64,000 nt of DNA from Thelephora terrestris. Taxonomy: Eukaryota > Basidiomycota > Agaricomycetes > Thelephorales > Thelephoraceae. Of the stretch, positions 21,414 to 33,030 are shown piece after piece. A program made the position numbers and the translations under genes. Each line of letters begins with the position of its first letter. Positions within the stretch are counted from its first letter, which is position 1. The notes beneath the pieces are model-generated. The model ran no database searches, had not been told where the DNA came from, and saw nothing but the letters and a program-made list of their open reading frames with translations. The stretch is taken from NCBI GenBank assembly GCA_015956445.1, contig WIUZ02000018.1:248001-312000 (forward strand), read 5' to 3'.

Positions 21414-21421
21414 CAGAGTAG
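21414..21421 (+). promoter_or_regulatory. TATA box of the family C sense promoter
   Basis: TATATATA preceded by TCACGTCA about 30 bp upstream, a near-CRE. It fires away from the coiled-coil gene toward the GCCTGACA end. C2 and C3 keep the same box. Confidence 0.5.
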
Positions 21422-22081
21422 TTTAGCCTGTACTCCTTAGATTTGTTATCATCAGACTCTCCGTGACCTCTATTGCTGTGTGCTTAGAGCAAGAGTGCCT
21501 GGAGACCCTTGTCTCCTTCTTTCTCCTCTCTTCTCATCTAGTCCGTGAAGAGACTTCCGATATCCCTGGGTTTACAACAGGGCTATTACTGTGTGTTTGA
21601 TCCCTGAAGTGATAGGTTTGGATAGCAAGAGTGCTATTGAACTGTAGAGGTCGCGTCGGCCTGACAGTGACCTCGGACAACCTACCGGAAGAATAGAGAT
21701 GTGACCGTTCACTCACAAGCTAGTTGGACTAGTGAGTACTCTGTGGAGTCGGCTCAGTGCACTGGTAGTTGTTGGGGTAGAGTGGCCCTGACACTGGTGG
21801 AGTCATCAATCCTGTTGTAGGGATAAACCCTTGTTGGATAAACCGAGCAAAACACGGTTTAGGTTGGGTTTCCCTTTAAGATTTTGACCTGACTTGTAGT
21901 GACCTCGGGCAACCTACCGGAAGAATAGAGATGTGACCGTTCACTCACAGCTAGTTGGACTAGTGAGTACTCTGCAGAGTTGGCTCAGTGCACTGGTAGT
22001 TGTTGGGGTAGAGTGGCCCTGACAGATTGTTCCGTATAGATGTTGGACATCTGTGTGCCGAAGTCTGAAGGGATTGTGTCT

Positions 22082-22954
22082 CACTGGGGACAAGGAGTAA
22101 AATACCCAGGGGTACATGCTGAACACATTGTGATCACAGTCAAAAAGTGATCACAATGTGTGCAGTGGGGGAAATGTGAATACATTCAAAATGTGCCTGG
22201 CCATGTGAATCCAATGTGCCCAGTGGGCACATTTTGATTGCAATCACAATGTACCCATCAATGTGATCTCAATGTGCCTGCTGTGCACATTTTAATTTCT
22301 TTCACAATGTTCCCATCAATGTTTTCCCAATGTACCCAGCTCATTACATAATTGTTTCTTTCACAATTTTGTCCACAATGTGTCCAGCATGTGGCTGAGC
22401 CACTCATTCAAAATTCTTTCAAAGATTATCCAGTGATGTGTCCATAATGTTCCCAGGGGGTTCTTTTTGAAGTAATCACAATTTCATCATGAACTTTCAA
22501 AGAAATCACTATGTATATGGCTGTACACGTTCTAGACACATCGCTGGATACTTTGTGAAAGAATTTTGAATGAGTGGCTCAGCCACATGCTGGACACATT
22601 GTGGACAAAATTGTGAAAGAAACAATTATGTAATGAGCTGGGTACATTGGGAACACATTGATGGGAACATTGTGAAAGAAATTAAAATGTGCACGGCAGG
22701 CACATTGAGATCACATTGATGTGTACATTGTGATCACAATCAAAACATCCCCAGTGGGCACATTGAGATCACATTGATGGGTACATTGTGATTGCAATCA
22801 AAATGTGCCCACTGGGCACATTGGATTCACATGGCCAGGCACATTTTGAATGTATTCACATTTCCCCCACTGCACACATTGTGATCACTTGTTGACTGTG
22901 ATCATAATGTGTTCAGCATGTACCCGCTGGGTATTTGACCCCTTGTCCACAGTG
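22082..22954. mobile_element. CACTA foldback element F4
   Basis: An 873-bp palindrome of the F3 subfamily, beginning CACTGGGGACAAGG and ending CCTTGTCCACAGTG, with TCT at 22079-22081 and 22955-22957. It is inserted into the transposase reading frame of P, a non-autonomous relative inside its probable parent type. Confidence 0.9.
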
Positions 22955-23487
22955 TCTCCAGATCGAGCCGCAGCATCCCCAATTCCGTCCCACACGCTCA
23001 TCGGGAGCTCGTAGGATTTGGTTCCGCTATTGAGACCCTTGAAGTCACTGGTATAGTGTTGGATGAGGTTAGGGGCAAGGTTTTCGTAAATTAAATGCAT
23101 GAAAACAAATGGAAAGGAAGCGGTGAACCTGACTGAGCTGAGGAGGAAAAGTCCAGGTAGGCCCTTGATCCGGTATTTTCGCGAGAGTCTATTGGGCTCA
23201 ATGGTGGTATCGGTGGCAATGACCTTTGTTGCCTGTCTGATGAAGCGGCAATGGTTTTAATACCGCAGAGTGTGCGGGTCGTATGCCTTTTCCTCACGGT
23301 GGAGAGGAACATAGTTCACCTTCTCTCCCAGATTTCGTGTTCCCTTAATCTCACACCATTGGTACGGACAATAGCCATTATGGCCCTTCATCATCAACAA
23401 CTTGGAGATGGCTGGGATGTCGCCAAATAGCAAGATGAGGTAAGCGTGCAGCACAAAGAATTCCTGTGCTGTCACATTGAGTGCGCC

Positions 23488-25768
23488 TGTGATGATTTTG
23501 CCGTCTACCCCCTTTTATTTCCTTTATTTCCCATCTCATCACTACTAAGTCAGCTGGTGCCCTGCCCTAAACACAGCAGTAAACTGTTTATTATGCAATA
23601 TGCCCTATGCTTAATGATTCAAAGTCCAATACGTGGAACGTGTTGCTAGTCAAGATACCCCAGAAGACCTGAGGTATAATACGTGAACATGTACTGGCAG
23701 ATCCTCTCACAAAGATCCCCCCTACCTGGCCCTCCATTGCCTCCTGAAGACTAGCAAAGATTCAGGCTACTGACAACAAGGAATGCATTAATAAGTGTCC
23801 CGCGCTGACCGCTCGCAGAAGTCAACCAGCTTATTAATCTGACCCTTGGATTGGACTTATGAAAATCATTATGTTTAATGACCCATGGATCACGCGCAAA
23901 AGACAACAAAGAAGATCGATTCCAAAGCCAACTAGTTACAAGAGGAATCATCTACTCAGGAACAATATCCTGGTCAATCCTCTGGACCAACTCCAGAGCC
24001 CTCTCCATCAACGGGAGATCCTCCCAGTTCCTCTGCCAAATCTCGTTTGGGTCCACGTCCAATAGGTCCTCGTAATCTGGAAGATCCGTATCAGAGTTTG
24101 GTTCCGAATCTGGAACAAACTCAGTGTACGGATCAAACTCCAAAACCGATCCAAGGTATCAAGATTCAGGACATGGAGTATCCCTACGGACAACTCTGAC
24201 ATTCCTGTGGAACTCCTCTTTGCAGATCTCAATGACCTCATCATCAATCGGAATCGATCGGCCTTCGACTGGGACCACGAACCGAGCAGGTGGAGACTTG
24301 GCCTGCTCCGGAATCATCAGCTCCTCTTCCTCAACTCGAATCTCTTCTCCTTGACACCTCCTTTGGAGATCACGGACTTCTCCGGTCAACTCCAAGACAC
24401 GACGGGTAAGACAAACCTAAAAATATGAAGTTAGAACAACCACAAGTCAGTTAGAACAACCACAAGTCTTCTAACCCCACCCCTTACCCTGTCATCCTCC
24501 ATCCTTCCAGTTTGGTCAATCAGACCCTGGACCAAGTCCTTCAAAGCGATCACTTCCCCCTAAAAGAAAGATTGGGTTAGAGATTAAACCATCTCCCGAC
24601 CCAACCTTTCTTACCTTCAACCTTTCAATAGCGACATCCTGCTCTTCCCTTGCATCCTCAGCCACCAATGACCATTCCTGAAACCTGAGATAATCCTTCT
24701 CGAGCCTTTCAATCTCTTCGCGGCGACCATCAACTCGCTCATTAACATGAGCAATCTCGTCCATCAACATAACACCAATGTTGCTTGTATGAATAACGCT
24801 GGCGTCCAGGACAGAGTTGAAGGTCTTGTTTGTTTCAGTAATGAACTCGACACCATGACCCAAGAGTTCAGACGCATAAGGAGTAGTCTCTATACACGCC
24901 AACTTGCGCTGAGACACCCTCCGAGAAGCCTGGATAAAGTCCCTGAATCCTAAAAGGAATTAGGTTGCTTTCCTAAATCGGAATGCACAACCAAGTCCCC
25001 CACCTAAGTCAGTAAACCCTTCAGTAGGGTCGGCGGTGGCAGAACGGTCCAAGATGTTCCCTAAAGTAGGATAGGGATGGGAACAATCACCACGAGCATG
25101 GGTAAAGTGGTCAGTGTTGAAGTTATTCTCCTGAATAGGAGAAGGGTTGGAAGAACGACGAGAGGGAACACAAGTTTGAGCACGAGGCATGTTGGCTGTG
25201 TGTGTAACAAAGGGTGGTTTGTTGGAAGACCCAGTCACCCAACCCCCTTTGGTTATATGCTCCCCTTTTGCTATTGGCTGTTACTCAGCCAACCCACATT
25301 CATTTCCGCTGTCTTTGTCATGCTCTCAAATTGCTATCCACTGTTATTGTTTTGCATGAGTCATCATGACTCACTTGTATTACTAAGAGTCTTAGTCATC
25401 CTGTGCACAGACCAGGCTGTGCTGCGCATGGACCTTGTATGACTCTGTTTGTATATTAGTGTAGTCACTAGTCACAAATCACATCACAAATCTAGGTAGT
25501 ATATATACCCGAGGTAGTTTAGTTTGTACTTCCCTAGATTTGTTATCATCAGACTCTCTGTAACCTCTACTGCTGTGTGCTAAGAGCAAGAGTATCTGAA
25601 GACCCCTTGTCTCCATCTTTCTTCTTTTATCTATCTTGTCTGTGAAGAGACTTCCGATATCCCTGGGTTTGCATAAAGGGAAAACTGTGTGTTTGACCCT
25701 TTATTGTGATAGGTTTGAATACCCAGAGTGGTATTGAACTGTACTGTAGAGGTCGTGTCGGCCTGACA
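23488..25768 (-). mobile_element. Family C element, copy C2
   Basis: Left end TGTGATGATTTTGCCG at 23488, right end GTCGGCCTGACA at 25768; flanks GCGCC (23483-23487) and GTGCC (25769-25773) agree in four of five bases. It is inserted in the transposase gene of P, whose frame continues across it. Length is 2,281 bp. It is more diverged from C1, C3 and C4 than they are from one another, so it is probably the oldest C copy here. The gene blocks are all recognisable. Confidence 0.78.
23952..25190 (-). CDS. Family C coiled-coil protein gene (in C2)
   Basis: Starts at ATG 25190 (MPRAQTCVPSRRSSNPSP) and ends at the TAG at 23952 after RIDQDIVPE. It has the same block order as C1: the helical exon with HVNERVDGRREEIERLEKDY, the LTGEVRDLQRRCQGEEIR exon and the acidic EPNSDTDLPDYEDL motif. 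Whether it is fully open across its introns was not settled. Confidence 0.5.
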
Positions 25769-28046
25769 GTGCCTTCAACACCCTTGTACAGTTGCGCCAG
25801 TTTGTCATAGAGGGGAAGGAGGAAGGATTTAACGTCCTTGACACATTTGGGACCAGGGATGGTGCTGTAGCAGAGTATATGGTTGAGGTGAGTCCGGAGA
25901 TCAGGGGGGAGGTTGTAGCTGAACAGAATGATGGGCCATGCTGAATTTCTTCGGCGTTTGAATGGAGTGAACCTGTCAAGAGAGAGTACGAGCGCAATAT
26001 CTCTGTGATCAGAGAAATACTGATGGGAAAGGGTCTTGCCATTTACAGTAACCTGTTGTTCACAGAGCTCCCAATACAGTGCATCGTCAAAAACATCAGT
26101 AACCTTTTCGTCATCCCTCAACTTGTTATACTTGTCTCGGTAGTTCATCTTCTCTGCGGTCTCCTTGTCAAGGAAGAGTGCGATAAGTTGAGGGATGATT
26201 GGTAAGTATTGAAACTGTTTTCTGGGCCGCTCATTCTGATTGTATTGAGGTTCGTTGCAGTCAGGGAAGGGACAGCGGTCCAACTTCTCGTACTTTCCTG
26301 TGTAGCAGCAGCAAGAGTTCATGCCACAGTCAATGTACCTGGGACTCAGCCCCAAAAGTCGCGCAACTGTCCTCTGAGCAAGATAGAGCAAGCTAATGTC
26401 CCCAAGCTCCGGGAATGCCAAGCGAAGTGCCTCGTAAGCCTCTCTTGTCGTTCCCTGTGTCAGGCCGACACGACCTCTACAGTTCAATAGCACTCTTGCT
26501 ATCCAAACCTATCGTATTCAGGGGTCAAACACACGGTAATAACCCTGATACAAACCCAGGGATATCGGAAGTCTCTTCACGGACTTAGAGTAGAAGAGGG
26601 GAGAAAGAAGGAGACAAGGTTTGTCAGATACTCTTGCTCTTAGCACACAGCAGTAGAGGTCACGGAGAGTCTGATGATAACAAATCTAGGGAAGTACAGG
26701 CTAAACTACTCTGAGTATATATACTTCCTAGATTTGTGACATGACAGTGACAAGTAACTACACTAATGATACAAACACAGACAAACATGGTCCGTGCACA
26801 GCACTGCATGGTCTGTGCGTTATGTGGTGACTAATGCTACAAATTATCAGCTGATAAACGAAAGTGTGGCAGCCAATAGCAATTTGAGAGCATTACAAAG
26901 CAGTTACAAAGCATGTCATATCATGGGAATGTTCGGAAACGAATGTGGGTTGGCTGAGTAATAGCCAATAGCAAAAGGGGAGCATATGACTAAAGATAGG
27001 GGCATATGATGTCATGTGGGTCATGCGCAGTAAACAATAGAAAAGGTGACTCAGCTCCTGAGTCGTGGAAGGGGCGTGGCATTTGGTATATAACCAAAGG
27101 GGGTTGGATGACTAGGTCTCCCAACAAATCCTCCTTTGTTACATACAGCCAACATGCCACGTGCTTCTACTCAAATTCCCACTCGTCACTCTACCTCCAA
27201 CTCTCCTGTTCAGGAGACCAACTACAACATTGATCGCTTCACCCATGCCCGCAACGATAGGTCCCATCCCTATCCTACTTTGGGGAGCATTCTAGATCGT
27301 TCCGCCACCGCCAATCCTACAGAAGGGTTTTCTGATTTAGGTGGGGGGACCTGCTTATGCATTCTGGTTTAGGAATCTAAGCTAACTTCTTCTAGGTTTC
27401 AGGGATTTCATCCAGGCTTCCCGAAGGGTGTCTCGGCGCAAGTTGGTGCGTATCGAGACTAACCCTTATACGGCCGAACTCTTGGGTCGTGGCATAGAGT
27501 TTGTTACCGAGGCAAACGAGACCTTCAACTCAGTTCTCGATGCCAGCGTTGTTCATATGAGCAACGTTGGTGCATGTTGATGGATGAGATTGCTCATGTA
27601 AATGAGCGAGTTGATGGTCGCCACGAAGAGATTGAGAGGCTTGAGAAGGATTGTCTCGAGTTCCAAGAATTGACTTTGAAGATGGAGGATGAACAGGAGC
27701 AACAGGGTATGGCCATTGATCGGTTGAAGGTAAGAAAGGTCGGGTCAGGAATAATTGACCTTTCTAATCCAACCTTTCTTTAGGGAGAGATGATCATGTT
27801 GAAGAACTTGATCCGGGGTCTGGTTACCCAGACGAACTTGATCCCAAGTCTGATTGATCAAGTTGGTGGATTGGAGGATGACAGGGTAAGGGGTGGAGCT
27901 AGAACTTCTTTTGTGTTTGTTCTAACTCCTTCCCTTTTAGGTTTGTCCTACCGTCGTGTCTCGGAGTTGACCGGAGAAGTCCGTGATCTCCAGAGGAGGT
28001 GTCAGGGAGAGGAAGTTCGAGTTGAGAAAGAGGAGCCGATGATTCT

Positions 28047-31000
28047 TGTCAGGAACATGGTATTTTTAAACTTTTTATAACACGCTCTTTCTTCGAACTC
28101 TTCTTATCATTTCTTATGTTTGAATGCTTCACACTCCTTATCCATTACACCCATCATTCAAACACACACAAAACGCGCATACATTCATGGCAATACGAAA
28201 CAACTAGGCTATACGATGCTTATACAAATCCTCAAAAGTCCACTCTATCTACTGCAGGCCTAAAGGTCACCAACCGTCCATCCCGGAGATCATAGGCCTG
28301 GCCCCTTCTCGCAAGGACCTCCCCGAACATGGCGTCACCATCTTCGGCACTCAGCTGAACGGCTAGTTCAAGCCGATAAGAAGAGATACCTTCGAGCGGA
28401 CCGATCAGCCTCCCAGATGTCACCGAACTCTGGAACACTTGGTCCCACATCTCCATCACTGGGTGACTGCTCTGCAGCACTATCGACGTAGTCGGCGAGC
28501 GATCCTCCGTCTCCCTCATCGGACCCCTGGGTGGGATCCTGTATTGCGAGTCGAAGCTGGTGGCGAAGCTGGATCTCCGACTCGACCTGTCGGTAGGGAC
28601 GGTTGACCCGATAGCGGAACTTTCGTCCCCCACCTCGACCAGACTGGTCACCATCCGACTCAACTGGACGCGGGTAAGGATTAGCCGATGGAGCCATGCG
28701 ATGAGCAACACGGCGTTGAGAGCGTTTACAACGCTGTCCTGTTGTCACTGAACGTATCTCAATGGCCCTCGGAACATCTTCGGCCCGATCCACCTCCATG
28801 ACTTCATCTTCGATCTTGACCAGCTGACTGATCGGCTGCAACGGACAACGCCGACAGTTCTCCTTGTCGGATTCGGCCAACGTAGAAGCCGGAGCCGGAG
28901 TCGGAACGGGAACCGCGTTCTCTACCGGAGGTGTCGCATAGGATGACGGGTTAGGCGATGGGAGTACCACCTCGTCGGCGTACTCTAGCTCGAACGGAAC
29001 ATCGGCAGTCCCCTGGCCAACCAACACTGGACCCTCCTTGCAGTTGCAGGTCTTGTCCTGCAAGGACTCGACCCGCGCTGTCAAAACGGACACCAAGTCC
29101 TCGAGTTGTTCAGTCTAGAGAAAGATGTCAGCTTCCCTCATTTCGTCTTCGAGATGAGGAAAGCTACCTCATCGTCCCTCCTCTTCAAAGCCCCCTTGAT
29201 GTTGTTGTCCCGAACCTTCAGCCCGGCGATCAACTCTTGATGGTTGGCAACCATCGCCTCCAACGCCTCGTTCGTCCCCTGCTGGAAGGCGGCCATAGTC
29301 TCCTTCATCTCAAGACTCTCCGCCGACAGACGAAGGACATCTGCTTTTGCCTCCTTCACCTCACGCTCTAATCGTTCCACCTAGGCCGTTTGGTTAATCG
29401 AGAGTCATACTCGAATATCCAAACTGAAAACCTACTCGGTTTTCCCCTTCCCGAACGAGCGACCACAAGAGAGTAGTGGCGGCGGTAGCATGGCGGACGG
29501 CCCGAGGAACGGTTGCCCCGTGCTCCAACAGGTCCTGATCGTAGATTCCCCTCTGCAGGGTGTACCACAATTCCTTTTTGATCGGGTGCTCCAATTCCCC
29601 GAACCTACCCCTCATACGGAAGACCACCTTCTCGGCGATCATCATACGGACCCAGAGTTCATCGTCCCAGGTCAACCCCATCAGATGTGGGATCGTCTCC
29701 CTGAGACGTTCAGCGTCCACCGGCTTGACGACCTCCAAGATCTAGAAGTTGTTAGCTCAACATCTACGCCGATGCTGTACAACCTCTACCTAGAGGAAGG
29801 CGTTAGTGCTAACACAAGAAGCTCTAGACCTCCCCCATACCTGGTCATCCGTGGTATAGGGAACCCCCGCCTCACTGGCATAGGTCTTGCGGTTGGCGGC
29901 ACGGCGGTCAATACGGGAGATGGTGGAGATACCATTGGCGACTTTGTAGGTATGGTTGTTGGGGAAGGACATGTTTTGGTAAGATGATGGGGAAGTTGCT
30001 GGTGTTGCTGATCAAGGATGGCTCCAAGAAGACGTCCTTCTTATAGCCTAGATCGGTGATCCTTCACGTGACCTACCTCGACGAACCTCATTGGTCCGGG
30101 TCACATCAACTTCCGCCCCTGTACCATCATCATTGGCTTACTACATCAAGCTGACACCTCGGCCCGCGGGACGGCCCTGGAAGAACTTCGTTCCGGAACG
30201 CCTAGAATGCGCGCGCACTAAAATTAGGTCTCAAGACCCTGATGACCCCTTTATGACATCACGAACCCCCTTTTACGACCCCTCATGACTTTACGATTAC
30301 GATCAACCCTGGACCCTGATCACACACGTGGACAGTCACATCACAGTCTCCTAACCGGAGGAAGGACTCGCCGCTATTCGGAAGTATTGCCTTAGGATTC
30401 TTCGGGTTAGCCCAGTGCATGTGGAGTAGCCGTTAGCGTGAAACGCCGGCGAATCTGTAATCCCTCATGTCCCATGAGTCTAGGCCCAACCTCCTCATGT
30501 TCGGACGTACGTTGAGGTTGCCACTAGTCCGTGATGCTGTTACCGCCTACAGACAACAAGGGATGCTGTATGGTTCCTAATCTTTAGCCGCTCCACAGGA
30601 AGCATTCAAGTAGTTTCCACCTAGCCCTTGGGTGTGATCCCCAGGTACGAACTTTCATAACCACATGCCCCTATTTCTTTTCGGACTAGTGTTATCTTTA
30701 CCCCTATGTTTCATGCGGACATTTCTTATCTTTTATGCAATCCTTCACACGCTAGTAAGGCCCTTTGTCCTTTATTCTCCCACGCGTCATATTTGCTCGC
30801 TTCCCTTACTTAGCGTTCACACACTCCTTATCTCCCTTTGTTTGGACTTGATAAGGGTATATTAGGGTATTGACGTCATGGCCACTCCTTTAGTATAAGT
30901 AGCAACTGTGGCTGTATCGTCGTACCTTAGTTTTGTTACCTCAGGAAATCCTCTGCCCTTCTCAGCCCAGTTGCAGTTAAGGACAAGTCAGAGTTTCTTG

Positions 31001-31346
31001 TTTGATCCAAGACACCCCCATCTGCTCTCCCTCCCGCTCTGCGCATCATCTGTGCCTCGTAACTATAGAACCTCAGCGTTCACATTAGAACACCTCGAGC
31101 GTCCAGTCGATCACCTGGTGGAGTCATCAATCCTGTTGTAGAGATAAACCCTTGCTTGTTAAACCGAACAAAGTGCGGTTTAGGTTGGGTTTCTCTTTAG
31201 GATTTTGACCTGACTTGTAGTGACCTCGGACAACCTACCGGAAGAATAGAGACGTGATCGTTCTCTCACAAGCTAGTTGGACTAGTGAGTACTCTGCGGA
31301 GTCGGCTCAGTGCACTGGTAGTTGTTGGGGTAGAGTGGCCCTGACA
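28047..31346 (-). mobile_element. Family B element, copy B5 (best example)
   Basis: Exactly 3,300 bp from TGTCAGGAACATGG to GTGGCCCTGACA, with a perfect 5-bp duplication ATTCT (28042-28046 and 31347-31351). It is inserted in the last exon of the C3 gene. It holds the full family B layout: the coiled-coil gene on the minus strand, then CRE and TATA on the plus strand (30871 onward) and a leader of about 450 bases to the right end. The ends share only TGTCAGG. It looks whole or nearly so. Confidence 0.88.
28232..29972 (-). CDS. Family B coiled-coil protein gene (in B5)
   Basis: ATG at 29972 (MSFPNNHTYKVANG), stop at 28232 after RPAVDRVDF. The exons correspond to those of B2: the DDELW exon at about 29394-29738, the coiled-coil exon at 29180-29380, then the CNCK and ENCRRCPLQP blocks. 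The blocks are strongly conserved between B2 and B5 although the copies inserted independently. Confidence 0.65.
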
Positions 31347-32661
31347 ATTCTGGGGCGGGCCGAGTCTCCGCCTGCTCATTTGGTGATCCAGTATGAGAAC
31401 CAGTTGGTTCTGGTTGATGACGAGGTCATCGAGATTTGCGAGGAAGAGTTTTACAGGAACGCCGGAGTTGTCCGTAGGGATACTCCACGTCCTGAATCTT
31501 GATATCTTGGGTCGGTTCTAGAGTTTGATCCGTACACCGAGTTTGTTCCTGATTCAGAACCGAACTCTGATACGGAACTTCCAGATTACGATGACCTGTT
31601 GGACGTGGATCCGAACGAGATTTGGCAGAGGAATTGGGAGGATCTCCTGTTAGTGGAGAGGGCTTTGGAGTTGGTTCAGAGGATGAACCGGGATCTCACT
31701 CCTGAGTAGATAGTTCCTCTTGTAACTCGTTGACTTCAGAATCGATCTTCTTTCTTGTCTTCTTGTGCATGATCCATGAGTCGTTAAGCATAATGGTTTT
31801 CATAAGTCCAATCCAAGGGTCAGATTAATAAGCTGGTTGACTTCTGCAAGCGGTCAACGCGCGACACTTATTAACACATCCCTTGTTGTCAGTAGCCTGA
31901 ATATCTACTAGTCGTCCAGGGGCAACGGAGGGCCAGGTAGGGGAGATCTTCGTATGAAGATCTGCCGGTACATGTTCGCATATTATACCTCGGGTTTTCT
32001 GGGATATCTTGACTAGTAGCATGTTCCATGTATTGGACTTTGAGTTGTTAAACATAGGGCATATTGCATAATAAACAGTTTATCGCTGTGTTTAGGGCAG
32101 GGCACCAACTGACTTAGTGGTGATGAGGCGTAGAATGAAGAAAATAAAAGAGGGTAAACGGCGAAATGATCACACCCTGTATGACAAAGTAGTTGAAAGC
32201 GCGGATGTCTTTTACTTCCAAATAAACTAATTTGGCCACCTGCGGGTAAACTGTAAAGGAAACTGAAATTTTAACTTAGAATAAATTGATACAACTAAAT
32301 GGCAAGAAACCCTATTAGTAAATTACAATAAACTCACAGTTTGCCAGTCAAGCAAACAAGCTCGATAAACCGGGATCAGGGATATTTTGAATTTACTGAT
32401 CAAATTTGATTGCAGTTTACTGAGGTCAGTAGTGACTGGTAAATACTGAAATTAGTTGGAATATACTACATTGGGTAAACTGAGAGAAAATTCAAAGGAA
32501 AAATAACAAAAAACAGAGTCAGTAAAGCATGGGTAAATGGGCTCAGCAAATTTGAAAATTACTTAGCAAAAACTGGCTAGGTTTGTTGTCAGGTTAATTT
32601 TCCATGTGCTTGTGATTTACACAACATTTACCTAATCAGCAAACCAACCCCTGTCCCCAGT

Positions 32662-32925
32662 GAATCACCGTAGATTGGTTATCACACTCATTAGAATTTT
32701 TTCTCTTTTTCTTTCCTCAGTTGATTCACTCCGTCAACTGAGGTTTGTCATTCAATCTATTTATGTACTGTGCTAGCAACTGACCATTCCATTAGTTTGT
32801 CATCATCCTACTCCTTCCATACAAACTAATCCAGGCCCCAGTGAGCTTGTACCTCCAATGAGCCATTTGCACCTTAATATTGTCCAACACTTACAGCTGT
32901 AGGAGGCATTGAGAAATCACCACAA
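32662..32925. other. Spacer between P and D1, no gene seen
   Basis: AT-rich unique-looking sequence between the CACTA terminus and element D1. It includes the short inverted pair cctcagttga/tcaactgagg near 32717-32745. No coding signal. Confidence 0.5.
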
Positions 32926-33030
32926 TGTCACGAACGCGTGACATAGTAGTTAAAATCGCACAGATAATTCAAGACATTGGGCTTATTCGCAGAAATACTA
33001 GTACACAGGCTGTCAATCGCAACTACAAAC

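Larger units (their letters stand above)
19257..21666 (-). mobile_element. Family C element, copy C1 (looks whole)
   Basis: Left end TGTGATGATTTCGCCG at 19257, right end GTCGGCCTGACA at 21666, flanked by GTGAC at 19252-19256 and 21667-21671. The target is the tail shared by B2 and B3 and can be read uninterrupted in B5 near 31218. Length is 2,410 bp with no LTR pair. Layout: a conserved stem-loop region (19377-19640), the coiled-coil gene on the minus strand (19719-20976), and a plus-strand TATA box (21414-21421) followed by about 245 bases to the right end. It looks whole. Confidence 0.82.
5999..21793 (-). mobile_element. Family B element, copy B2 (host of A2, B3, C1)
   Basis: B2 begins TGTCAGGAACATGG at 5999 and ends GGCCCTGACA at 21793. 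The pentamer CTGGT flanks both sides (5994-5998 and 21794-21798), which proves one insertion event into B1. Inside it lie A2 (8908-11830) and B3 (from 11921), and C1 sits in the shared tail. Without the insertions it is about 3.3 kb, like B5. The ends share only the 7 bp TGTCAGG, so there is neither an LTR pair nor a long inverted repeat. Apart from the insertions the gene part looks close to whole. Confidence 0.8.
4366..22024 (-). mobile_element. Family B element, copy B1 (outer, incomplete)
   Basis: B1 is the outermost family B copy. Its own sequence is 4366-5998 and 21794-22024; everything between is B2 and its contents. The right end is the GGCCCTGACA terminus at 22024, beyond which transposase sequence of CACTA element P resumes, so B1 inserted into P. 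A1 is inserted in the other side, and B1's left terminus is not present. Around 5170-5500 its sequence differs from the other B copies, so it is a diverged subtype. The copy is broken. Confidence 0.7.
27154..31709 (+). pseudogene. Family C gene in C3, interrupted by B5
   Basis: The N-terminal exon starts at ATG 27154 (MPRASTQIPTRHSTSNSP). The left blocks run to 28046 and the acidic C-terminal blocks from 31352 to 31709. B5 lies within the last exon. A fossil copy. Confidence 0.6.
26458..32174 (+). mobile_element. Family C element, copy C3, split by B5
   Basis: Begins TGTCAGGCCGACACG at 26458 and ends AAATGATCACA at 32174, with CCCTG at 26453-26457 and 32175-32179. It lies in the transposase region of P, upstream of the C2 insertion, in the opposite orientation to C1 and C2. 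B5 (28047-31346) is inserted in its gene. Without B5 it is about 2.4 kb. Confidence 0.82.
22025..32240 (-). pseudogene. Tnp2-type CACTA transposase, in four pieces
   Basis: On the minus strand the pieces read in order. 32240-32175 includes DIRAFNYFVIQG. 26457-25769 includes a Cys-rich region (CGMNSCCCYTGKYEKLDRCP), then LDRFTPFKRRRNSAWPIIL, YNLPPDLRTHLNH and IPGPKCVKDVKSFLLPL. 23487-22955 includes AYLILLFGDIPA, CPYQWCEIKG and HLIYENLAPNLIQHY. 22081-22025 continues the frame (TIPSDFGTQMSN). These match the Tnp2 family of EnSpm/CACTA transposases; the likely catalytic acids are the Asp of DRFTPF, the Asp of GDIPA and the Glu of YENLAPN. The N-terminus is missing, a frame change occurs between 23257 and 23100, and three insertions split the gene, so it is dead. 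Confidence 0.85.
22025..32661 (-). mobile_element. CACTA/EnSpm transposon P, nested host of B1, F4, C2 and C3
   Basis: P is the oldest element of the left nest. Its right terminus is CCCCTGTCCCCAGTG ending at 32661; read on the minus strand this is CACTGGGGACAGGGG, the same terminus as foldback F2. P's own sequence is 22025-22081, 22955-23487, 25769-26457 and 32175-32661. Everything else is inserted: B1 left of 22025, F4, C2 and C3. Its left terminus is not visible. At 32240-32640 it is AT-rich with gtaaac-type subterminal repeats. Confidence 0.8.

Noticed and set aside
6000-31346. Family B TGTCAGG ends as terminal inverted repeats of a classical DNA transposon
   Set aside because: Only 7 bp match between the two ends, and families C and D share even less, which is too short to assign to a named TIR superfamily.
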